DNA of 64,000 nucleotides from Anthostomella pinea. Its lineage: Eukaryota > Ascomycota > Sordariomycetes > Xylariales > Xylariaceae. Position 1 is the first letter of the stretch. Every line of letters starts with the position of its first letter. Position numbers and translations under genes: made by a program. Location of the stretch: positions 496,001 to 560,000 of the forward strand of contig CAUWAG010000003.1 of the NCBI GenBank assembly GCA_963556695.1, in the 5' to 3' direction. Positions 41,171 to 52,513 of this stretch are shown piece by piece. The notes beneath the pieces were generated by a model, which was given only the letters and a program-made list of their open reading frames with translations, made no database searches and was not told the origin of the DNA.

Positions 41171-43140
41171 ATGACGGGACAGGCGATAGATTGGCGTCGT
41201 CTATGGCGCACCCAAAGTACGAGTCCAGCGATGGCGGACGAGGAGTCGGGTGCTGAGGCGGCTGCACAAGGTGACGAGCCTCCAGAGCCAAGTTCCAGTG
41301 GTCCGAAGTCGTCGATTACTCTAAATGTGCCCAATCCCGCGGTCAGCTATGGGCGACTCAACCCCGAAATCGAAGAGAATGTCGCCCTCGTTGGCGACCT
41401 CTCAGGTGACGGGTTGCGGACCGACGCTACAGATCGTCGCAACATGCTCGGCTCCAACTTGGCAACCCGCTTACCTTCGAGTCAGGACGATCAGGGTAGC
41501 ACCAGCAGAGGTACGTTACTTTGCTCTGCTTTTCCCCAGCTCCATCCGCTGCCTGCTACCTTCCTATCTGCGCCTACATCCTCTGGCTTGCCGATCCCAC
41601 CGAGGCAGCCATACTCTGAAAATACATGACTAATAGCAGATCATCATGATCTTCAGGCACAACCTCCAGCGATCCCTCTACCCCGTCGGCGAACCAACGC
41701 GATGCTAGCCACCTCCTCGGTCTCCCCTCTGAACTCATTGATGCCGTATTTTCATTTCTGTCGCCCATCGAACTCGCCACCGCTTCTCTCGTCTGCCATG
41801 CCCTCCGCCAGCATGCCATCGCCGACATACAATGGCAACGCCATGTCCTTTCGAACCTCCCGGGGAACAAGATCGCTTCGCCGTACCCTTGCCAGACATG
41901 GTACGAGCTTTACACCGCACACGACCCATACTGGTTCCTTACGAAACACAAGCTCTGGTTCTGCGACAGGGAGCTGGCCGGGCAGATGGTGATTGTGCGC
42001 TACGACGAGCGCCGAGGCTGCATCGAGGGATATCAGCTAGTTGCGGCACGGAACAGAAACGGCAGTGAGCCCTGGCTTGCCGATTCGAGCGTGCATATCC
42101 ACTACTTCGAGCCAAGGGTCAATCTGCATCTTGACAAGCCCGTTCTGCAGTTCGATGCCAACAGTCTGGAAAATCTACTTCGCAACTCCTCCTCGCCGGG
42201 GAAGCCCTCGAAACGGTTTCGTCAGTTCTTCGCAGAGCAACCAATGCGCTACGACCACGGCACCGATCCGCGGTTCAGCAACTTCCTCCTTGCGAGACCT
42301 CTCAGTGAGTCTGCTGTGGTTGATCGGATGGATAAGCAATTTCCTTACGGGCATGTCTGGCCTCCTCCAGCGATACCGGCGCGGCATCGTGTTCTCGGGC
42401 ACCCTAGTGGCATCATCCGTCCATCGCGTGACCATGTCGCCAACCTATCATCAAGCATCTTCAAGCCATCCACTCGCGCAGAAGCTTCCGATCAGACTTT
42501 CCGGATCCGGCAATGGATGGACCTAGCCACCCTTGGCGTCCACCTAGGCGAGGAGGTTGTAACCTACTCGACCCTTGACTCCTCCTTGTATACCCCGACG
42601 CCAGAAAAGCCCTGGAGAGGAATCTGGGTTGGTGACTACAGCGGCCATGGCTGCGAGTTTCTGTTACTGAACCAGCCCGATGACGACGTCGAGGGCGAGG
42701 AGGGGCCGCTGGTGAGGAGCGAAAACGAGACGGAGGAAGACTTCCAGGAGCGCTTCCTACGTGAGCGAGTGTATCGGGGCCGACTAGAGGCCATCAAGCT
42801 TACGGGTGATCCAAACGTACCCCGGGGCGAATACACGTTCGTCGCGACGGACCTCGGCGACGATGGATTTGTGGGTGTGGCCCAAGAGCCACCTTTCCAG
42901 GGAGCCAGGGTCGTGAAGAGCAAGGGCCATGTTGCCGCCATGGGCTTCCACCAAGGTGAGATGATCCCAACTGCAGGAGGACTATGGGGAGATGATGTAC
43001 TAACGCGAAGATTAGACAAGTACATCGAGTCGCAGCTGATCTTGATCTCGCATAATCGGCTGGCAACATATTGGGTGGAATTCGGCCACATCAGCTTCTT
43101 CGAGAGGGTCGACATTGATCAGTTCCTCGTGCCTGGTTGA
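41171..43140 (+). CDS. F-box protein (two exons)
   Basis: Exons 41171–41510 and 41657–43140 join over a 146-nt intron (GTACGT, branch TGACTAAT, TTCAG) to give 607 aa. The F-box is HLLGLPSELIDAVFSFLSPI (about residues 132–151), continuing ELATASLVCHALR to about residue 164; it should bind Skp1 in an SCF ubiquitin ligase. The long C-terminal region is rich in beta-like segments, WYELYTAHDPYW and FFERVDIDQFLVPG among them, and presumably recruits a substrate. An internal acidic patch (EGEEGPLVRSENETEED) interrupts it. The chosen start is the ATG before TGQAIDWRRLW; another in-frame ATG at 41231 would give a slightly shorter protein. Confidence 0.82.
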
Positions 43141-43512
43141 TACAGACAATTTCCGGCTGCGTATAGCTGCTTCTACGGGGATAACTCTGGGCTACCTTGA
43201 TACCTGTGGCCGGCCACAGGTTGCAGTTTGTATATGTAATGGTAGGCAGCTTACTTCAAGTCGTGATAATGATCATGCGTTGCTTCTGGTCATGGCATGC
43301 GTCTCGTGTCGTCTTTAAACCCGTAACCTGAAAGTGTAGGATCTAAACCTTCCCAGCCTCCTTTCCTGATCTGCCCTATCAGGCTATCACATGCTTAAGA
43401 TATGAGGAGTGGGCCTACATTATAGTGTTCCTTTCATGCCCTGGTCAGGGTCTGGTTCAGAGATAGTATCGGTACGATACTAAAGTCGTACGACACTAAC
43501 GGTTATATCGCA
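43141..43512. other. Convergent intergenic region
   Basis: It lies between the F-box gene and the ankyrin locus. It includes a GATAGTATCGG…CGATACTAA motif near 43467, echoed in inverted form near 44970. Confidence 0.35.
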
Positions 43513-44310
43513 CTAAGTAAATATAGTCTTAAAGATGGAGACTTCGGTTAGTTTTACATTGCATTTAACCGCCTCCGATCCGACAATGTCTGCGACGTGG
43601 ACAGGTTGCAGACCAATCTCGTTTCTGACCTTGGGCTCTGCGTTCCTGTTGAGCAATAGCTGCGCACCCTGATACCAGTCTCGCTTCGCGGCGAGGTGCA
43701 AAGGTGTGTTGCCTTTGTAGGTCCTGGCGTTGATCGAAAGCCCCTTTTGGATGAGCCACGTGGTGTGCAGCAAGCGTTCCTCTGCGACGGCCATGTGGAG
43801 CGCCGTCCAGCCTCTGTTATAAATTATCCGTCGTATCCATGGCAGCACCTTGGTTCGTCAAGATTGCCAACAAGCCAATCTGGCCTGTGCGAACAGCTAC
43901 GTGAAATGCCGTCTCTCCAGTATTGTCCTCCTGGTTGAGGAAAGCGGCTAGAGCTTTCGTGCTGCCGTGCTTGGGAAATATACTCGTCGAGGTGATATAT
44001 TTCACGACATCTGTGGTGTTCGGGAAGATGTGTTAGTCTAACGCGTTATGTGCGGAGGATGGGCGAATTGTAGTAGTGTGGACCTACTCGTGACAGCGCC
44101 CTGTGAGGCGAGATGCAGAATGGTACGTCGATTCTTATCGAGCAAGGAGGTCGTAACTAGTGAGACATTGTCCATCTTGTTCTGGCTGTCAAGCTTTTCG
44201 ATCTCGATCTCCAGAGCGACAAGATTGTCGTCTCGGGCGAGCTGGAGGATGCGGGCGATGAGGTGCTCATCGAGCTGGAGAACACCGGAGGTGGTGTGTT
44301 CATCAGCCAT
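43513..44310 (-). pseudogene. Ankyrin-repeat gene with a frameshift
   Basis: Exon 44310–44088 (MADEHTTSGVLQLDEHLIA…) joins exon 44010 downward across GTAGGT…CACAG. Ankyrin-like units follow: NRRTILHLASQGA, NTGETAFHVAVRTGQIGLL, GWTALHMAVAEERLL, GNTPLHLAAKRDW and GLQPVHVADIVGS. After MDTTDN the frame hits TAA at 43817, whereas the next ankyrin unit (NRGWTALHM) continues one base over. No intron of workable length fits, so I infer a single-base frameshift; it could also be a sequencing error. Without it the protein is about 240 aa. The gene has a 55-nt leader intron (44316–44370) ending 5 nt before the ATG. Confidence 0.65.
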
Positions 44311-44315
44311 TTCAA

Positions 44316-44370
44316 CTGGTCTGAAGGGTCAGCACCTAGTTCAGTCGAGCCGCCGGGGTTCAATACATAC
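44316..44370 (-). other. Leader intron of the ankyrin gene
   Basis: A textbook fungal intron on the minus strand: donor GTATGT, branch GCTGAC and acceptor CCAG. It ends 5 nt before the start codon at 44310. Splicing does not extend the reading frame upstream, so it lies in the 5' UTR. Confidence 0.6.
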
Positions 44371-45502
44371 CTAGCGAGTTGAAAAGCAGAGCTGTCGAAA
44401 GTATCTAGTATATTGGTGTTTGTCGAGCAGTTTTTAGCGATGATGGTGGTGGGATCGAAAAGAAGATTGAAATGAGTTCGAGAAATCTGCCAGGACTTTA
44501 TAATAAATTTCCTGTCTCCAGGATCAGCCTTGGGAATGGACAATAGCGCCTCTTCGCTGTCGAAGACAATGAGAAACATCGTGAGCTCGTGTGAAAAATG
44601 ACCCTTTCCACTGTTGGAGACGATGGGAAACGTCGTAAGCTTGAGTGAAAATAGCCCCTCTGCACTGTCAAAGACAATGAGAAAGATCGTGAGCTTAAAT
44701 ATATGATCTATATCACACGCTGAATGAGGTTCATGTAAGTCAACTACATGGTTCTGCTTGCTATTCTCGGCATGGCTTGCAGGCCGCCTGGTAGCATCAT
44801 ACCCTGAACATCTTGTAGTAATCAAGTTCAGCATTGGCAGCCTTTGCACTGCTGGAGTAGATTTCGACATGTCTTATGGAAGCGTAGCCCACCAAAGTCT
44901 AGGTATTGCGAGGTCGGGTGCGTATATAGGAAAACAACTAGTAGGCAAACAATGCCTTCGCAGTATATACGGTAGTACTATAGGTTAGTATCGTGCTGGG
45001 CAAATACGATACTAGCTGACCTGACTTGGCTGATCGAATCAAGCAGTGGTCTGTGCGCCGCCCCCCAGGTTCTCGGGTTGATCCGACCAACCTCTTCGGG
45101 CTGTTACAAGGTCGTCTACACCAGCCCAGACTGTCATCGCGGGCTGCTTCCAGTTCAAAGACTTCTTCTTTGTTCTCCCTCCTCCCCTCTCGCCTTTACC
45201 ATCAGCGACTTATAGACCTGATTTCCACTGGATTTCCAACGTCTTGTACCTTCAGCTCGCGTCTTTGTTTGAGCAAACCTTCCCCGCTATACTGCCGCCA
45301 AATTTTGTTGGGCACGCATTACCAGTCGCGCGTCACCCACCTACGGCAAAGAGGTCATCTAGAACAGGCGCAATCGGCTGAGTCTGCACCGTCTGCCGCT
45401 GGGCAATCAATCTCTACCTGGAGATATCTCTCAGTGGAACAATCAGCTTCTTCTGCCGTTCCATCTTCTGGTCCTCCTCCACACAGTAGGTCCCAGACAG
45501 AT
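44371..45502. other. Divergent intergenic region with 54-bp repeats
   Basis: Between the ankyrin and DUF1769 genes. It contains tandem 54-bp units (44546–44700), listed separately. The frame of the DUF1769 gene is open upstream of its ATG, but that part is serine/arginine-rich and not conserved-looking. Inverted GATAGTATCG-like motifs occur near 44970–45012. Confidence 0.4.
44546..44700 (-). repeat. 54-bp tandem repeat in the ankyrin-gene leader
   Basis: Two full units (44546–44599 and 44600–44653) and a partial third (44654–44700) share CACTGT(T/C)(G/A)(G/A)AGAC and A(T/C)GTCGTGAGCT-like segments. The period is a multiple of three, and one minus-strand frame reads it as 18-residue repeats (KLTIFLIVFDSAEGL-type). 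Confidence 0.7.
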
Positions 45503-46832
45503 ATGGCCGACAAATACGTCATTCGAGTGACGGCTGGCTCCGACTACGACATCGACCACCATGTCGTTGTTCCAGTCAACTCTCATGAGACCGTCAAGAT
45601 CAGCAATGATCTGATCGATGCCGACCTCAACGTTCGCGTGCAGAACTACCATGGCCTGCCCAGAAATTCCCCCACTACGTCTCCGTATTTCTCACTCGAA
45701 CCCCATGCTTCTAGCAAGGATCAATACAGCTTGGCTATGCGCCTCACTTTCAAGAAGCCCGCCCCCGGACGCCGCTCCAAGACCGCTACTGGCTCCGGAT
45801 CTAGATCGTCCTCGAAGAGCAGTCGGTCTTCCAAGGCATCACTTGGCGAGAAGACGTCGGGCAGCAAGAGTAAGGACTCGGGAGTATCGCAGTCGGATGC
45901 GCCCTCGCCAGCTGAAGAAGGCAGTGGCATCTCAGGCCACGACCTTCAATTTGGTAACGACTTCGACCACGCCATTCGTGACCGTCTCCCACCAGGTTTC
46001 AGCTACGCCATGAACATCGTCAAATGGTGGATCGACCCCGGTCTCGATGGTGATGCATATGCCGACCAGCCATACCTTTATGGACCGGCTCTATCGTCTT
46101 TCAACGCAGTTCACGTCGGTTCTGGAGAGGTTAGCGCAGAGAAAGGAGGTCTCTTCTTTGGCGAAGGCGGCGACGAGGAAGGCTTGAAGCAGCGACGAGC
46201 CATCGGCGCCCCCGACAACGCAAAGGGCCGGAAGAAGTGGGCGCTGAACAACGCCAGCAAGGACAAGTGGGTGTACGAGTACGACCAGACTTATTGTCTC
46301 GACTTCTTCAACCCGTACCTAGACTTCAGCGACTTCGCGCTACGCCTACCCGGGTTCACTATGCCGATCATGAAGTACTGGGACGGCCAGGGCCTCAGGT
46401 AAGAACCCGAACCCTCTCGTACTCTCTATCTCTATATTCCTCCTTTCTCTTCTTCCTTGGACTCTGAGTTTCTCATTTTGTCGTGCGCCTCCATCTAGGG
46501 CCCGGCCGAAGCGCTCACACACCCTTAGATACGTGCTTCGCAACCGCTCGACCAACGAGACGTACCTTGTCATCCTGTTCACCCTGTACCTCAAGGAGGA
46601 CGTCAACGAGGACGGCTCGCTCAAGCCGGCCGCTCTCGAGGCTACCCGCGAAGACAGGCAGATGACCAAGGATTCCGGCAAGTTGGTTGAGAGCGAGGAC
46701 AAGGGTGAGAGCGGGAGCAAACATGATCAAGACTACGAGGAGGCGAGGAAGCATTTCGAGGAGATGGAGATCAGTAACAAAGGAAAGGGAGGTTCCAAGC
46801 AGCAGGAGACGAACGATGATGATGTGGACTGA
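45503..46832 (+). CDS. DUF1769-family protein (two exons)
   Basis: Exons 45503–46398 and 46529–46832 join over a 130-nt intron (GTAAGA…CTTAG) to give 399 aa. The start MADKYVIRVTAGSDYD is the conserved beginning of this fungal family. Blocks include ISNDLIDADLNVRVQNY, then NDFDHAIRDRLPPG, FSYAMNIVKWWIDPGLDGD and DFFNPYLDFSDFALRLPGF. After the intron YVLRNRSTNETYLVILFTL follows, then an acidic/basic helical tail. A Ser/Lys-rich linker (near residues 85–135) interrupts the conserved part. The family's biochemical role is not known to me. Both splice sites preserve the frame, and the family match across the junction supports them. Confidence 0.82.
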
Positions 46833-47176
46833 ATTGGTGGCTTTTAGATCCGGAGTTGGGGATGTTGCTTGGACTTTCTACTCTTGGAATGGCAGGACAC
46901 GGCGCAAATCACCCGAGGCTATAGCGCCGTAACAGCAGTTGGTCAGGCAGTCCGGTCTCCAGTGCCGATAATTGAGTGAGATCTGACAACCGAGATAATG
47001 ATTACTATGGTTTCGTCTAGCTACTTCTTTCTTCTCGGACTTTTGTCGGATAATCCCAATGACACCAAAGCTATCCCACTTCTCCACCCCCCCATCCAAG
47101 CTGGCAGCTTCTCACATTGGCATCCCGTTGACGTGCGACAGGCCCACCCGGGACACGACCCATTCGGTTGTATCGG
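46833..47176. other. Convergent intergenic region
   Basis: Short space between two convergent 3' ends; no gene or repeat recognised. Confidence 0.4.
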
Positions 47177-48170
47177 TCAGACGAGTCCAATGCAGCACCA
47201 TCCACTTCCGCAAGGCTGAATCGCAACAGCTTCAACGTCAGGGGAATGTCCAAGAACCCCCGGTTCTAGTGACACCATCGAAGTTGGGTTGCCCTGGTGG
47301 GCTTTGTGGTAGGGGGACTTGGGCAGTCGCGCCAGAGCTTCTTGCAACACTTCGGTGCCTGCTGTCCACGGCAGCTTGTCTAAGGAATCATTCGCCTCTT
47401 TCGAAACAGAGAGCTGGTCGGCTCGTCTCGCAATCGCGTATACGAAATCGTGGTCCGGAATGCGAGGACGATAGACGCACGCTGGGCCGTAAGCCCGAGG
47501 GATTTGACCGCAGCGGTCCCATGCGCTGTGGAAGAAGTAGAACTCGCCAATCCCATCGTCCAGAGGCACCAGTGCCTTGAGGACACCTTCGCTGTCGGAG
47601 TACATGCAGGCCGGTCCGGTGGCTCCCTTGGTGATCCTGTCTGCGAGTTCCCATCTGCGCGGCTCGTTGGCTCTATCACTCTCATGTACGGGACACCGAT
47701 AGTGCAGGACGTCACCATTCGTTCTAAGGATTGCAGTCTCCAATGTCGACGCGGCAGACTGACTGCCAGGCGGCCGCCTGCTTTGGACCAGCGGCGCCGC
47801 ATCACAAGCGACGACGCCTCCGTAGTGCTTATCTGGGTGGTCGTTCACGACCGCCGCAAGCTTCCAGGCGTACTTCCCACTACCGATCGGGATCGTGTTG
47901 TCCTTGGTGTAATGCTTGATCAAGCCACCATCCTCGAGAGCAAGCACTTCGTAGTCGCCGTGGTCTTGATACAAAAATCTTTTGATGAAGTCCTGGACCA
48001 TGGAACCACCGGAATGGACAGAGCTTCGAGATGATGTCGCAGAAACCCCATTTTCCAGTCGGGCGGTCGCACCAGAAGTGGAGCAGCTGGCGCTCGGGCT
48101 TCTTTTTCCAGCCGGTGATGCTGAGGACAACCTCTAGACTGCCGTAGGAGCTGTGGCAGAGGCGATTCAT
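47177..48170 (-). CDS. Propeller/lectin-like repeat protein with a frame break near its start
   Basis: From ATG 48170 the protein begins MNRLCHSSYGSLEVVLSI and includes LLHFWCDRPTGKWGFCDI. About 50 codons later the coding character passes to the neighbouring frame (GSMVQDFIKRFLYQDHGD…), which runs to 47177. No intron fits this switch, so it is probably a frameshift or a base error near 48010–48030. Repeated units (LIKHYTKDN…YAWKL, VLHYRCPVHES…RRWEL, GPACMYSD…LVPLDDGIGEFYFF, GPACVYRP) suggest a beta-propeller or lectin-like fold with tandem W/H-Y blades. Starting at the internal Met near 48002 would give about 275 aa. Function unknown; no signal peptide is obvious. Confidence 0.5.
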
Positions 48171-50644
48171 GATGTGCTGGTGTGCTGGGAGAGAAAGGGT
48201 GGGGCTTGTATCGAAGACGGGCGCCTGAAAGGTCAGATCCTGTGTTGAGAGGAGCGCTGGGGTTGAAGCTGACGACCAGAAAAGGCCGTTATGGGGATGT
48301 GCAAGGTCCAGAACTTACTTGAGGAGTCTCAGAACGAAGAACGAAGGGCCGGAGAGGGCTGCCTATATGAGGATCCACGGACTTCCTCCTTGTCGGAGCC
48401 CGTTTGCTGCCCTGAAACTGTTCAATGCAGATTCCCGAAGCTCCTGCCCAGGCTTCATGGGTGGCGGATCTGAGGAAATGCAAACGCCCAGAACCAACGG
48501 ATAACGCCTGGATCTCTGGTATTGCAAACGCATCGAGTTCCTCATCTGGATTCTTGTCACCCCACCCTTCTGTTGCCACTGGCCACTCCTGCGGGCGCTG
48601 CGCTTGCCAGGAGTGTCTTGGTTCTGCGCAGCTGGCATCAGACAACACGAGTCCTGTTGACCGGGATATCCGGCGGACTATTTGCTGCTTCTACTACCTG
48701 CCAGGGACGACTGTAGCAGGCTGATGATGATATTTTCTCGACTGCCTATCGCGTCTTGCTAGTCGCAGCGTCAACAGCCTAAAGGTAGCGATGGCCCTCG
48801 TCCAGAGTGTGTAGCCAAGGCATCTAGATATGTGCGATATCGGCTCGAAAGCCAGTCCGGAGAAGGGGTTGCCGAAGACTTTCTTCCTCCTTGGAGTTAC
48901 CTACTTGTCAGCTCTGAGCAAGGCCTCAGGCTGCCTGATTTCCTCGCCCAAAGTTAATTGTGAAGCTGCTTCATGAGAACCAACCCTTTGGTAGCTGATG
49001 GGCAGAAAAGTCAAGGGATTTCTATTCCTACGCGGTTTGCCACCGCGATGCACACCAAGAGTCATCCAACCCTCTTCTGCCGCCACAGTCGGCACGCACC
49101 AGGGCGCCACAGCACCCGCTCAAGTGAAGTTTCTTCGTCTCTGCACCCCAGTGCCTGGTCAAATGATGTATGAGCTCAGTGGAGCTGGTTGCTGACTTCG
49201 GCAGGGAGACTGCCTTCCACTTCGGCAATGCTTAGTCGCGATTATTTCACTGTGATTTGCCTCCACGTCTAGAGGTGTGGTTGCTTACCTACTAGGAAGC
49301 ACTTTTGTCATATCTCTCTGCTCCTTGGCCATGGTCTTACGCAGCGTTTACATGTGGTTGTTATCTTGCTGTTGTCGTATTGAGTGGTTGCATATATTGG
49401 TTGCTACATACTGGCTGTTCTTAGTCTGCTGCTGTTTCCTCATTACTTTCTCGTCCTGTCGTACAGCCTTCGTCTCATATTTAGACCATACTGTCTTAAT
49501 AACATGCTCTCGTCATGTCGTTGCTATTACGTCTTGTAGATATGCTCTCGTTTTGTTATCACCCTCTTTATTCTAAGCTATATTGCTTAAAGTAACTTGA
49601 TTGTCTTGCTTTGACTATCTAAATCTACTAAGATTATTTTTCTGACTCTGCCGTTATCCCGGGTCATCCCGCCCATGTTCATTTCCTCACGTTGTCTTTC
49701 CATTGTATTGTTACTAGTTAGCTGGTCATCCTCTGTGTGCAATTATTCTCATCTTGATTGCTTCCTAAAAACTCTCACGTCCAACCTTCTCAGCTCGGTG
49801 TATTGATGCCGTCCCTTACTGTCTTGTTCTCCAGCCCAGTCCTCGGCGTCTAAGTCACGGCGTCCCATTCTCGGTCCAGGCATTATGATCGTAGTCTTGA
49901 CAAGACGTTCCCGGTATCACGGGTATCAGTGTCACGTCTCCATTGTCACGTTCTCTCTATCAAATTCCAATCGTCACTTTGTTATCGTCATTTTTGTTGT
50001 CGTCGTCACGTTCTCATTGCCGTCTCCATGTTCCTATCGTTATGTCCCGCACAACTAAGTTCTGATTATCTGGTTGGTCTCCTCTGGTTCTTCTTGCTCC
50101 GTCCTATATCGACTCCTAGTTGCGATGGACGATCCTGACCTACTCGGGGTACTGGCTAGGCTTGAGGTGCTGAGTATGTTACGTCGTCTATGTTCACGTC
50201 GCCCGTGTCCACGTCGTCCGTGTTCAATGTCGCCGCCCCAATGCTCGGCATCGCCGCTCCGTGTTCACCATCGCCGCCCCTGCGTCCGACATTGCCGGCC
50301 TCCGTGTCCGGACTCTTCCATGCCCGGCCCCTCCGAAATCTCCCTCTGCGGCTCCCGTTCTGGCCCCCCCTCTGGCTCCAATGCCCCGGAGCCCTTCCCT
50401 TCCTCGACCCCTCCGATCTTGAACACTCTGATTCTGACCCCTCCGTGTCCAGCCCCTCCGAATTTGACCTTTCCAATTTCAACTTCTCCGGGACCCACGC
50501 CTTAGGGTTTTGTTTGCCCTTCTCTAATCTTGATCTCTCGGAGGTCACCCACACCCATTTTTGCTCTGGAAAATTTTCTTGACTGTTCTTCCACATTTTC
50601 CTTCCACTTTCGCTTTGCAGCTGCTCTTTTGCCGGACCGCAAGC
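48171..50644. other. Gene-poor, partly pyrimidine-rich region
   Basis: No supported gene. From about 49290 to 50060 the plus strand is strikingly C/T-rich, with scattered GTCACGTTCTC and CGTC motifs. From 50170 to 50520 a set of imperfect CCGTGTCC/CCTCCGA repeats occurs and produces long but low-complexity frames on both strands. The right end should include the leader of the gene starting at 50645. Confidence 0.4.
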
Positions 50645-52513
50645 ATGATGCCCCACGGCAGCAGGAAGAACAGGTCGATTGCCAACCGACGACGACAAGA
50701 TGCTTGGCGGGCTGAGCATGTGTACAACATCCTGGGTGGTGGCGCTGGTCCCCATGCTGGCCCAGCTACGAATTCAGGAAATCCACCTCCTCCTCAAATA
50801 CTTCCGCAATATCCGCAACAATTCCGGTCCGTACCGCATGATCCGCAACAATCCAGTCAACCTCGTGGCGCTGGTCAGAGCCATCCAGCTCAACATCTCC
50901 AACGTGGTCCCAGAGAGGGTCCCACATTCCCCTTGGTGGCTACAACAGGAGGTAAGCCAACTCCAGAACGTCCCTCATCTCAGCAGAGAGCGCAGCTAAC
51001 GTTTGACATGCAAGATCCTGGTATCGATTACGCACCATACTTTACCGCCACCGCCGACGCTTTCTGGGATTGTGAGTCCGAAACATGGATCTTTCCACAG
51101 ACCCAAATCGACGGTGCTGAGGAAGCCTTTCGCGGTGCTGGTCATCGTCCCGGTGCTGGTCCTGGGCTCGGTTCTGGCCAGAGCCAGCCAGCCCAAGGTT
51201 TCCAGAGTGTTTTCCAAGGTGTTCCCAGAGACCATGGTCGTTTCGAACCCCAGGGGGTTATAACAGGAAGTAAGCCAACTGCAGAGTGTTCCTTAGCTCA
51301 GCAGAGAGCGCAGCTGACGATTTACGTGTAAGACGCTTCCATTGTCGCCGCAGACTATGAACAGGAGTCCGGTGTATTGACCCTGGGACCCGTTCAGGGA
51401 GCTTTTCCGGGTACTCAGGCAGCTCAGTGGCCTGCAATGACAAGGCCCCACGTGCAGCAGCAGCAATTCGTGCAGCAAAATTCTCAACAGTCTTCGACAC
51501 AGCTGCAGCCCCGTCACCCGCACAACCGAGGAGTTTTTCATTTGACCACACCTGAATCCCTCGCCTGGAACAACGATCAGCAGCTTCAGACTGAGAATCA
51601 GCTCCAGTCCGAGAACCAGCTCCAGTCCGAGGATCAGCTCCAGTCCGAGAATCAGCTCCAGAACGAGAAAAAACGGCTTCTCAATCAGTATAAGGACAAA
51701 AAGATCACGCTTGGTGAACTCCGAAAGCTTTCCTGGCAGCTGTCTTCCCACCATTCCGTTCAGAACAATCAACGCCCCGCTCCCAACGAAAGCTACGAGA
51801 ATAGAGCAGCCGATCACGACACCGCCCCTGACGCACCAGTCAATCACGATACCGCCCAAGACGAAGCAGTCGACGTAGACCAGATACTCCAAGAACTCAG
51901 AGCAGAAGGCTTGGACGACGCCATTATGGAGAACGCAGGCAACGACAACGTCCACATCAAAACCGAGTACGACGAGGACGTTGACATGGAGGCCGGTGGC
52001 AACGCAATGGGACCTGCGCCCCTACAAGACATCCGTGACGTCCCTGTCTACGATAACGCCAACCAACTTCGTGTCGAGAACTACGTGAACGACATGCCCA
52101 ACAATCCGACCAATTTGCTGGCCGCTGAGCAGCATTACCTTCAGCTTATCGTCGCGCAAGAGCTTGCGAACCGAGGTGTTACGGACTTTTTTCTCATCCG
52201 CAACACATTCGTCATGCAGATCCTACCCGTCCCTAACCCCGGCTCCGGTGCCGAGCCTGTCCCGCAGCCCGCCAACCAGAGACTGTTGGTAACCTTGCAG
52301 CAACGCCCGGGTGGTTCTGTGTGGGTTCGCCGAGACGGCGAGACAAGAACCAGAATGGGATGGACGGTGGTCAACATGGCCAACTACATCGACCGGCACC
52401 ACGACGACGAGCACCGCCAGCGGGCCGACTGGATCGAGATGGTCAACAGCTGGCCTCCCTTCCCTGAGGGCACCATCGACCCCCATGCTCCCGACTGCCG
52501 CATGACGATCTAG
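50645..52513 (+). CDS. Q/N-rich repeat protein of unknown function, one internal stop or micro-intron
   Basis: From ATG 50645 the frame runs to TAA at 51329–51331, then continues in the same frame to 52513. If the 39-nt segment 51326–51364 (GTGTAAG…AACAG) is spliced out, the frame is restored, giving about 609 aa. Otherwise it is a nonsense mutation (CAA to TAA). Features in order: basic start (MMPHGSRKNRSIANRRRQ); low-complexity P/Q/G region with two copies of an SQQRAQLTF-like block; heptad-like QLQSENQ repeats (near 51590–51660); an acidic part (DEDVDMEAGG); a conserved-looking C-terminal domain (LAAEQHYLQLIVAQELANRG… and WVRRDGETRTRMGWTVV). No family recognised. Prion-like composition in the N-terminal half. 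Confidence 0.6.

Noticed and set aside
44157..44870. A 237-codon minus-strand frame that spans the 54-bp repeats
   Set aside because: Its 3' half runs through the ankyrin gene's first exon in another frame, and a strong leader intron (44316–44370) cuts it. I treat it as leader sequence with repeats.
50156..50755. A 199-codon minus-strand frame
   Set aside because: It is a low-complexity reading of imperfect CCGTGTCC/CCTCCGA repeats and overlaps the better-supported gene starting at 50645.
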